Assembly: GCA_015487825.1 (NCBI GenBank)
Contig: WFOZ01000976.1
Coordinates: forward strand, 1 to 5,031
Length of the DNA: 5,031 nucleotides
Direction: 5' to 3'
From: Planctomycetaceae bacterium
Lineage (GTDB): Bacteria > Planctomycetota > Planctomycetia > Planctomycetales > Planctomycetaceae
The notes beneath the pieces are model-generated. The model saw only the letters and a list, made by a program, of their open reading frames with translations, had not been told where the DNA came from and searched no databases. Shown piece after piece: positions 1 to 5,031 of this stretch; positions within the stretch are counted from its first letter, which is position 1, and every line of letters begins with the position of its first letter. A program made the translations under genes and the position numbers.

Positions 1-1598
1 ATCAGGAATACTCTGCGATTGAAAAAACTCCGCAAGTTTCTCTGGAAGGAAAACTTTCACCAGACTACTCGTCCGATATTTCCCGTGATGAATCCCCAAC
101 GATCTACGATACTTCCAAAACGGAAGAGAAATTTTTCTCCGGGCAGAATACCTCAAATATAGAAAGTAAAATCCCCAGGCCACTGACCGATAACATGAAT
201 GGAGATACTGGTTCCCCTAAAGATTGGTTTGGGAAAAAATATATTCCGTCGTTCCTGGATGGTGCTGATTCCCCGGAGGCTCAGTCTGGAGTTATCAGCG
301 TAGGAGTGGGAGACGAAATGGATTCTGATGAAGCATTTTCAATCAAACCATTTTCCTCATACTCTTCCGATAAAATTCCGGGAACCGAATCTCCTGGTGA
401 AAATGCGGTATTCCGTGTGCTGGCGGGAAATGGTGAATTTATCAAATCGGCTGATTTGGAAACCGCCATTAACACGGTTCCCGATGGTGGGATTGTGGAA
501 TATTCTTCGAAGCAGAAAGAACCGTTTGTTTATCCGGTTCGCCAGTTACGAATTCTGGACAAAGCAATCACCTTGCGAGCAGCTTCCAATTCAAAACTTG
601 TGTTACTGTTTGATGCTGACAAAATGGGAACGTTGCCGCGATCACATGACTTAATTTCGATTAAAGAAGGTTCTCTGACAATCTCAAATATCGATATCCA
701 GGTCGCTGTTCCTCATGCAATTTCACAGCACTGGTCGTTGTTTACAATTAACGCCGCCGGAAAATTACGGTGCCGTCAATGCACGGTAACCATTGAAAGC
801 GAGCACCAGACAGCCGCATCAATCGTGCGGCTTGCGCAGTCTGCAGTACTCTCTGTGGAGTCGATGAAAACTGATGGAACAGTTCAGGAAGCGGAAACGC
901 GAATTGAATTTGAAGATTCTGTGATTCGCGGTGCCGCTGATCTGGTTGTTGCAGAAACTTCCGAGCCTGTAACCCTGGAAATTCGTCAGTCTCTGATCAC
1001 CATTGATGGAGCAATCGTTCGATATTCAGGAGATGACAATATCCGCAGCGTTGCAGAAGAATGGAATATTCGACTGGCAGGTGTTGCCGGAGTTGTGAAC
1101 GATGGATTGCTTCAGGTGGATCTGGGAATGACCATTCCCAGACAACCTGTCGATTTCCGTGTACGCGTAGATGATTCACTGTTTATCGGGCAGATTGACA
1201 AACCATTCATCCAGCTGACAGGGGGAAAAGAGCCCGAAGAATTGCAGGAAATGATCTGGTGGATTGCAGAACATAATCTCTATGCAGGCTGGGAGCATCT
1301 GATGGTAATTCACAGTCCGGCTGCATTGGATTCGAACCCCGTCACAATAGATTTTACCAATACTTTAAGTTTATCTCAGTGGAATGAACCGACTCCTCGA
1401 TTTTTGAAACGCCCTTCCGGTTTTGCTCAGCCTGAGATTCGCTCCGATCAGTGGAATATTAGACAAGTGCAGGCTTTGCTGGAGTCATATGCAGGCCCGG
1501 ATTCCTCTATACTCGATTTTACCGACTATGGTCCCAAATATTCTGATCTTCCCGTACCTGCCCCTTTCGTTGATATGCAAAATCCTCTGCGTGAGTAA
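1..1598 (+). CDS. C-terminal part of a large protein with a beta-helix-like domain (5' end outside window)
   Basis: The reading frame is open from base 3 to the TAA at 1596-1598, giving 531 visible residues. The first in-frame ATG, at 195, has no Shine-Dalgarno, and the codons before it encode the same acidic, Ser-rich sequence as those after it, so the gene almost certainly begins upstream. Roughly bases 3-400 encode a low-complexity, Ser/Asp/Glu/Pro-rich segment that is probably disordered. About 411-1215 encode short alternating hydrophobic strands, such as AITLRAASNSKLVLLF, LTISNIDIQV and LEIRQSLITIDGAIVRYSG, in the rhythm of a pectate-lyase-like right-handed beta-helix. It opens with a 'DLETAINTVPDGGIVEY' element typical of the entry to such folds. 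The last 120 or so residues contain a Trp-rich stretch (MIWWIAEHNLYAGW) and a Pro-rich end. No membrane segment or catalytic motif is visible. Planctomycetes carry Ser/Thr protein kinases with C-terminal extensions of this type, so a kinase N-terminus is possible but unproven. An exported beta-helix protein is the main alternative. Confidence 0.8.
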   Translation, partial: QEYSAIEKTPQVSLEGKLSPDYSSDISRDESPTIYDTSKTEEKFFSGQNTSNIESKIPRPLTDNMNGDTGSPKDWFGKKYIPSFLDGADSPEAQSGVISVGVGDEMDSDEAFSIKPFSSYSSDKIPGTESPGENAVFRVLAGNGEFIKSADLETAINTVPDGGIVEYSSKQKEPFVYPVRQLRILDKAITLRAASNSKLVLLFDADKMGTLPRSHDLISIKEGSLTISNIDIQVAVPHAISQHWSLFTINAAGKLRCRQCTVTIESEHQTAASIVRLAQSAVLSVESMKTDGTVQEAETRIEFEDSVIRGAADLVVAETSEPVTLEIRQSLITIDGAIVRYSGDDNIRSVAEEWNIRLAGVAGVVNDGLLQVDLGMTIPRQPVDFRVRVDDSLFIGQIDKPFIQLTGGKEPEELQEMIWWIAEHNLYAGWEHLMVIHSPAALDSNPVTIDFTNTLSLSQWNEPTPRFLKRPSGFAQPEIRSDQWNIRQVQALLESYAGPDSSILDFTDYGPKYSDLPVPAPFVDMQNPLRE

Positions 1599-1607
1599 TT
1601 ATGCTGT

Positions 1608-1635
1608 AATACGCATTCGCGTATTTATTTACGCG
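1608..1635 (+). terminator. overlapping hairpins in the convergent spacer, possible terminator
   Basis: Ten bases after the upstream stop codon there is a perfect 7-bp inverted repeat, AATACGC (1608-1614) and GCGTATT (1619-1625), with a 4-nt loop. It is followed by TTTATTT-like sequence. It overlaps a second perfect 6-bp repeat, CGCGTA (1618-1623) and TACGCG (1630-1635), followed by a broken T-rich stretch up to 1656. The two stems share bases and cannot form together. The position between two converging genes fits termination of the + strand gene. The stems are short and the U-tract is interrupted, so strength is uncertain. On the minus strand no U-run follows, so it is unlikely to be an intrinsic terminator for the peptidase gene. 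Confidence 0.35.
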
Positions 1636-1714
1636 TTGATATTTTCCTGATTTTTTGCCAGTACACGGCAACGATCGATCGCTCCTCGCGGTTTTTAATC
1701 GAGTTTGGTATCGC

Positions 1715-3799
1715 TTATGTCTCTTTAAGCAGACCGCTTTGCCTGAGCAGCGCTTTCGGATCCGGTTCCCGCCCTCGGAATTCCTTGAACAGGTCCATCG
1801 GATGCTTGCTTCCTCCGTTGGCAAAGATCGTGTTTCGTAATTTTTTACCGATTTGTTTAATGGTTTGTTCGTCGTTCAGTCCTGCTTCTTCAAAGGCTGC
1901 AAAGACATCAGCCGCAAGGACCTCAGCCCATTTGTAGCTGTAGTAACCGGCTGCATATCCTCCTGCAAAAATGTGCTGAAATGAGCATAGCATACGATCT
2001 TCTTCAAGCATTGGCAGAATAGATGTTTTTTCCATTACTTTTCGTTGCACATCAAAAACAGAAACTTCCTGCTCCGGTTCATATTCTGTATGCAAAAGCA
2101 TGTCAGTCATGCCGAATGTTAATTGACGAAGTGTGTTGGAAGCTGCCCGGAAGTTGCGGGCAGCAACAATTTTCTGAAACAGCTCATCGGGGAGAGGCTC
2201 TCCTGTTTCGACGTGGGCGGTCATTCCCAATAATGTCGGTTTATGGTAGCACCAGTTTTCCATAAACTGACTTGGCAACTCAACCGCATCCCATTCAACT
2301 CCATTGACGCCGGAAACGTCAGGCTCATCAACTTCAGAAAGCATATGATGCAATCCGTGACCGAATTCGTGAAACAGCGTTTCAACTTCCCGGAATGTCA
2401 TTAAGGCGGGTTGATCCCCAACCGGCGGAGTGCTGTTGCAAACTAAGTAAGCAATCGGAATCTGCAAGCCATTTTCTGTTGTTCTACGATTGAGACACTC
2501 ATCCATCCAGGCCCCGCCCCGTTTATTTTCGGGGCGTGAATACGGATCGTAATAGAAACCTGCAATCAGCTGGTCGGAATCGTAAAGGTGAAAAAATCTG
2601 ACATCGTCGTTCCAGACAGAAGCTTCACCATCGGCAGCACGGACTTCAACTCCGAACAGACGTTTTACAAGATCGAAAAGTCCCTGTAAAACCCGATCGT
2701 GCTGAAAATACTGTCTCAACGTCTCATCGGTTACTTCGTATCGCTGCTCACGTAGCCGTTCGGTCCAGAAGGCGATATCCCAATGTTCCAGCGGTTCTGT
2801 GGATCCGTTTTGCTCAGCGAGTTGCTGAATATCAGCCAGGTCCTCCCGGGCGGGTTCCTGAGATGCCTCTAGCAAAGTATCGAACATCTCCATCACTGCA
2901 TCTACATCAGGAGCCATCTTTTCAGCCAGGCTCATTTCGCCATAATGAGAGTAACCGAGTAACTCGGCTTGTTGTTTACGCAGAAGCAAAATTCTACCAC
3001 ATAATTTAGAATTATCGAATTCGCCCACAGAGGCCCGGGAGATATAAACGGAATGGGCTTGCCTGCGAAGTTCGCGGTTTTGGCAATGCTGCATGAAGGG
3101 CTGAATGACAGGAACGTCCAGTGTTACTCTCCAGGGGCCATTTTCAGGATTGGAAACCGGTTCCATTTCTGCTCGCGTTGCATTAAAAGACTGACTTGTC
3201 AGATTTTTCAGACTTGCAGGCCATCCCTGCGTTTCTTCAACATCGGTAATCTTCATCGAATACGCTTTGGTTGCATCCAGAACATGATTCGAAAAGATTG
3301 TTGCCAGTTGCGATAAATCCTGAGCATTGCGATTGAACTGCTCCTTCTGCTCGCCAGTTAAACTACTTCCTGCTAACCTGGCAGAAAGAATTTTCTGTTC
3401 GATGATCCGCTTGCGAGCAGAACTGAACTGGTCCCAGTCAGCTGATTCCCGTAACTGTTTAATCGCGTTATTAATCGGTTCGCTTTGCCGGATGCGTAGC
3501 CCAAACTGGACGACATCGGGTAATACCGTTTCGTACGCTTCACGCAGTTCGGGAGAATTATTAACCCCCAGCAGATGCCCGATCGGTTTCCATGTCTGTT
3601 CGAAAAACTGATCCATTTCATCAAGAGGACCAAATATTGCATCCCAGTCGGCAGTCACATTCGCTTCGAGTTCTTCAAGCATCTTTGTTGACGTTTTAAG
3701 TAACTGCTCCACAGCCGGGATGATATGCTTCGGCTCAATTTTATCGAAACAAGGCAGGCCCTGTTTTTGAAGTAAGGGATTCTCGGTTATTTCAGTCAT
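1715..3799 (-). CDS. prlC: oligopeptidase A, M3 family zinc metallopeptidase
   Basis: Encodes a 694-residue cytosolic metallopeptidase that cuts short peptides, including, in E. coli, cleaved signal peptides and other degradation products. The zinc site is intact: HEFGH at residues 477-481 (His477 and His481 as ligands, Glu478 as the catalytic base), with the third ligand Glu507 in [14 protein letters not shown]. The substrate-binding Gly/Tyr loop [12 protein letters not shown] is at about 613-624. [13 protein letters not shown] (about 419-431) and the C-terminal [15 protein letters not shown] match the oligopeptidase A subgroup rather than Dcp or PepF. The length is close to the roughly 680 residues of E. 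coli PrlC, and no signal peptide is present. I chose the ATG at 3799 because the protein then begins [10 protein letters not shown], aligning with the family N-terminus, and a weak AGAG lies 9 nt upstream. An in-frame TTG at 3838 would add 13 residues but has no Shine-Dalgarno of its own. The gene stands alone: it converges with the upstream gene and diverges from the glycosyltransferase gene. Identification is very secure from the motifs. Confidence 0.97.
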   Translation of the reverse strand: MTEITENPLLQKQGLPCFDKIEPKHIIPAVEQLLKTSTKMLEELEANVTADWDAIFGPLDEMDQFFEQTWKPIGHLLGVNNSPELREAYETVLPDVVQFGLRIRQSEPINNAIKQLRESADWDQFSSARKRIIEQKILSARLAGSSLTGEQKEQFNRNAQDLSQLATIFSNHVLDATKAYSMKITDVEETQGWPASLKNLTSQSFNATRAEMEPVSNPENGPWRVTLDVPVIQPFMQHCQNRELRRQAHSVYISRASVGEFDNSKLCGRILLLRKQQAELLGYSHYGEMSLAEKMAPDVDAVMEMFDTLLEASQEPAREDLADIQQLAEQNGSTEPLEHWDIAFWTERLREQRYEVTDETLRQYFQHDRVLQGLFDLVKRLFGVEVRAADGEASVWNDDVRFFHLYDSDQLIAGFYYDPYSRPENKRGGAWMDECLNRRTTENGLQIPIAYLVCNSTPPVGDQPALMTFREVETLFHEFGHGLHHMLSEVDEPDVSGVNGVEWDAVELPSQFMENWCYHKPTLLGMTAHVETGEPLPDELFQKIVAARNFRAASNTLRQLTFGMTDMLLHTEYEPEQEVSVFDVQRKVMEKTSILPMLEEDRMLCSFQHIFAGGYAAGYYSYKWAEVLAADVFAAFEEAGLNDEQTIKQIGKKLRNTIFANGGSKHPMDLFKEFRGREPDPKALLRQSGLLKET

Positions 3800-3839
3800 T
3801 CTTGTATTCTCTATTATTTTTACTGGAAAGTCCGGCAAG

Positions 3840-3893
3840 TTACTGTTTTTCGAGAGTTTGGTTTCTTTTATTGATTAACACAAGGGAACCTCC
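3840..3893 (-). promoter_or_regulatory. strong Shine-Dalgarno and 13-codon leader frame upstream of prlC
   Basis: On the minus strand a GGAGG (3893-3889) lies 7 nt before a GTG (3881-3879). That GTG opens a frame [13 protein letters not shown] ending in TAA (3842-3840). The stop is one base before the in-frame TTG (3838) of the peptidase frame and about 40 nt before its ATG. The Shine-Dalgarno is much better than the one in front of the ATG chosen for prlC. This could be a translated leader that couples to, or regulates, prlC. It could equally be a chance purine run, since nothing in the peptide suggests an attenuator: no run of a single amino acid and no adjacent terminator hairpin. Confidence 0.25.
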
Positions 3894-3930
3894 ATATTAC
3901 TAACGGTAAAAGTTTGCGAACGGCTAGCAA

Positions 3931-3936
3931 ATTATA
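3931..3936 (-). promoter_or_regulatory. candidate -10 box for prlC
   Basis: The minus strand reads a perfect TATAAT here, preceded by a T-rich stretch. No TTGACA-like -35 box is found 16-18 bp upstream (that area reads close to CCGTAA), and there is no extended TGn motif. If used, it would give a 5' leader of about 120 nt before the prlC ATG, covering the leader frame at 3881-3840. The AT-richness of the area makes a chance match quite possible. Confidence 0.25.
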
Positions 3937-3978
3937 GAAAAATATCAGTTTGGTTACGGCCATCAGAATGAACCAGCC

Positions 3979-4137
3979 GTGCTGAGAATTCAAGAAGAAC
4001 AGAGACATTGTTGGCGGATTCGTCTGATACATGCTGTATTTGCTGGGAAAAAGGAGTGTCCCTCCTGCACTAAACAGGAAATTTCGAATCCATTGAGGTC
4101 CCCTTATGTAAAAAAATCTCTGTCAGGTAAAGATTGA
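3979..4137 (+). CDS. doubtful small ORF with a CPSC motif
   Basis: A GTG at 3979 opens a 52-codon frame ending in TGA at 4135-4137. The frame is free of stops back to the TAG at 3925-3927, but that extension contains no ATG. The product would be basic and contains RHCWRIRLIHAVFAGKK, then CPSC, then LRSPYVKKSLSGKD. One CxxC followed by basic residues recalls half of a zinc ribbon, but the second Cys pair is missing. No Shine-Dalgarno precedes the GTG. It ends 88 bp before the glycosyltransferase start on the same strand. I do not recognise a family. It may be a real micro-protein, the remnant of a broken gene, or chance. Confidence 0.2.
   Translation: MLRIQEEQRHCWRIRLIHAVFAGKKECPSCTKQEISNPLRSPYVKKSLSGKD
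4027..4039. repeat. short inverted repeat, possible operator
   Basis: ATACA-TGC-TGTAT is a perfect 5-bp inverted repeat around a 3-base centre, located midway between two divergent genes. The position would suit a regulator-binding site, but the arms are too short to exclude chance and I do not recognise it as a known operator. Confidence 0.2.
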
Positions 4138-4211
4138 AGCTGGTCTGTTCTATTGAATGATTCATAAATTCGTTAAAACATTCTGAAATCGTAGCGTCAA
4201 GCAAGCACAAC

Positions 4212-4216
4212 GAGAG
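4212..4216 (+). promoter_or_regulatory. ribosome binding site supporting the GTG start at 4226
   Basis: GAGAG lies 9 nt before the GTG at 4226. It decides the start of the glycosyltransferase gene: the frame is closed by a TGA at 4184-4186, there is no ATG between that stop and the catalytic core, and GTG 4226 is the only conventional start codon before the conserved [10 protein letters not shown] segment. Confidence 0.6.
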
Positions 4217-4225
4217 ATATTTCAG

Positions 4226-5031
4226 GTGAATAAAATAGATTCAGCAGATCAGCAGACAGCAACCGATTCCTCAGATATCAGTAATGACCTGCGAATTGTC
4301 ATTACCCTGTGTACTTATAACGAGTCTGAAAACCTGCCTCGTATCATCCGCGAAATTCATTCCGTTCTCCCTGCCGGAGATATCCTTGTTGTAGATGACA
4401 ACTCTCCGGATGGAACGGGAAAAATTGCAGATGAATTGGCTCAGGCAGATGCTCGTATTCATGTTTTGCATCGATTTTCAGAACGGGGACTGGGCTCCGC
4501 GACACTGAAAGCTTTTCAGTCCTGTCTGGAAAAAAATTATGATTTGCTTATCAATCTGGATGCCGATTTCAGCCATCCTCCTCGATACCTTCCGAATCTG
4601 ATAGAGGCATTGCAGGCATCCGGGGCAGATGTTGCAATAGGCTCCCGGTATATCCAGGGAGGAAAAATTGTGGGCTGGCCATTGAAAAGGCATCTGATGA
4701 GCCGCTGTATCAATATCTGGTCAAGATTATTTCTCGGGCTGAAAATCCGGGATTGCAGCGGTAGCTATCGTTGTTATCGTTGTTCGATGCTACGCAAGAT
4801 CGACTTTGATCATTTTCGTTCTGCAGGCTATTCGGTACAGGAAGAACTGCTCTTCCGATCTGCTCAGGTTGGGGCCGGGTTTGTGGAAGCTCCCATAATA
4901 TTCGAAGAACGGCTCGTGGGAGAATCAAAAATCAATTGGAAAGAAGCGGTCCGGGCGGTTTGGATTATTTTTCGCTGTGGCCTGGAACGTTTCGGTAAAC
5001 CAAAGCAAACATGTAGCAGTAGTTCAAACGG
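4226..5031 (+). CDS. family 2 glycosyltransferase, dolichol/polyprenyl-phosphate mannose synthase type (3' end outside window)
   Basis: The frame runs from GTG 4226 to the window end without a stop, giving 268 visible residues. The core is a GT-A fold of the DPM1 group: nucleotide-binding [10 protein letters not shown] (24-33) and [10 protein letters not shown] (55-64), RGLGSA (87-92), the metal-binding DAD at 112-114 within [13 protein letters not shown] at 139-142, the [10 protein letters not shown] acceptor-side loop (176-185), QEELL at 205-209 and GESKI at 232-236. These enzymes move a sugar, usually mannose, from a nucleotide donor to a polyprenyl phosphate at the cytoplasmic membrane face, supplying lipid-linked sugar for glycan or glycolipid assembly. 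No hydrophobic membrane pair is visible by residue 268, so this is the soluble DPM1-like form unless a tail follows. The first 20 or so residues are a polar, probably flexible extension. The usual family length is about 240-260, so little should be missing. The real sugar and lipid cannot be read from sequence; glucose transfer is an alternative. Confidence 0.92.
   Translation, partial: MNKIDSADQQTATDSSDISNDLRIVITLCTYNESENLPRIIREIHSVLPAGDILVVDDNSPDGTGKIADELAQADARIHVLHRFSERGLGSATLKAFQSCLEKNYDLLINLDADFSHPPRYLPNLIEALQASGADVAIGSRYIQGGKIVGWPLKRHLMSRCINIWSRLFLGLKIRDCSGSYRCYRCSMLRKIDFDHFRSAGYSVQEELLFRSAQVGAGFVEAPIIFEERLVGESKINWKEAVRAVWIIFRCGLERFGKPKQTCSSSSN
4766..4783 (+). repeat. perfect 9-bp tandem duplication inside the glycosyltransferase gene
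   Basis: TATCGTTGT occurs twice head to tail, encoding YRC-YRC at residues 181-186. It falls in the conserved loop after DCSGS, where family members usually have an SGFRxYRR-like sequence, so the length of the loop looks normal. It is probably a coincidence of conserved residues and repeated codons rather than an insertion. Confidence 0.6.

Larger units (their letters stand above)
3800..4225. other. divergent intergenic region
   Basis: About 426 bp separate the starts of prlC (leftward) and the glycosyltransferase gene (rightward). Besides the leader frame, the TATAAT box, a doubtful 52-codon frame and small inverted repeats listed separately, I see no tRNA, no recognisable riboswitch, no IS end and no good -35/-10 pair for the rightward gene. 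A loose rightward match, TTGAAT at 4154-4159 followed by AT-rich sequence, is too weak to call. Two short hairpins lie here: ATACA/TGTAT at 4027-4039 and AGGAG/CTCCT at 4052-4066 with a 5-nt loop. Neither is followed by a U-run. Confidence 0.6.

Noticed and set aside
195..197. ATG at 195 as the true start of the first gene
   Set aside because: There is no Shine-Dalgarno before it, and the same frame is open to the window edge with the same acidic, Ser-rich composition, so the gene continues upstream.
1655..1671. Inverted repeat TTGCC/GGCAA with a 7-nt loop as a terminator
   Set aside because: On the + strand the T-run precedes the stem instead of following it, and on the minus strand an A-run follows, so it is not an intrinsic terminator in either direction.
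1672..1681. 10-bp palindrome CGATCGATCG
   Set aside because: It is a simple repeat of a 4-base palindromic unit, common by chance, with no flanking structure suggesting a recombination or binding site.
1519..1824. Minus-strand frame across the convergent spacer
   Set aside because: It overlaps the ends of two better-supported genes, has no Shine-Dalgarno of note and encodes a composition typical of a shadow frame.
2023..2265. Open frame on the + strand inside prlC, and similar frames at 3053-3316 and 3327-3611
   Set aside because: They lie wholly antisense to a securely identified peptidase gene and have no recognisable domain, so they are shadows of its codon pattern.
4271..4928. Minus-strand frames antisense to the glycosyltransferase
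   Set aside because: The + strand frame carries the full set of conserved GT2 motifs; the antisense frames have none.
1..5031. A previously undescribed multi-gene system such as defence, mobile element or biosynthetic cluster
   Set aside because: The three genes have mixed orientations and two are well-known housekeeping-type enzymes. No repeats, integrase, transposase or cluster signature was found.

Overview
The window looks like ordinary chromosomal DNA from a bacterium of moderate base composition, probably a planctomycete. That placement is an inference. It rests on the style of the first protein (a long acidic, Ser-rich linker leading into a beta-helix-like domain, as seen in many large planctomycete proteins), the roomy intergenic spacing and the GTG start. 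No ribosomal RNA or other strong marker is present to prove it. No mobile element, CRISPR array, tRNA, rRNA or phage gene was seen.

Layout. Positions 1-1598 (+) hold the 3' part of a large gene whose start lies before the window. It has an acidic, Ser-rich, probably disordered stretch, then a region that reads like a right-handed beta-helix, then a short tail. A 116-bp convergent spacer follows, with two overlapping hairpins that may end transcription. Positions 1715-3799 (-) hold a complete M3-family oligopeptidase A (prlC/opdA type) with an intact HEFGH zinc site. From 3800 to 4225 lies a divergent intergenic region of about 426 bp. It contains a TATAAT box and a strong Shine-Dalgarno with a 13-codon leader frame on the prlC side, one doubtful 52-codon frame with a CPSC motif on the + strand, and small inverted repeats. 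From 4226 (+) to the window end runs a family 2 glycosyltransferase of the dolichol/polyprenyl-phosphate mannose synthase type. It starts with GTG, and its catalytic core is complete although its 3' end is cut off.

The three main genes do not form an operon: the first two converge and the last two diverge. The peptidase is a cytosolic housekeeping enzyme for peptide turnover. The glycosyltransferase probably makes a lipid-linked sugar donor at the inner membrane face. The first protein may be the C-terminal part of a multidomain regulator or surface-associated protein. Nothing in the sequence ties them into one pathway, and I see no convincing novel system. The points most worth a second look are the identity of the truncated beta-helix protein, the leader frame ahead of prlC, and the possible micro-protein upstream of the glycosyltransferase.
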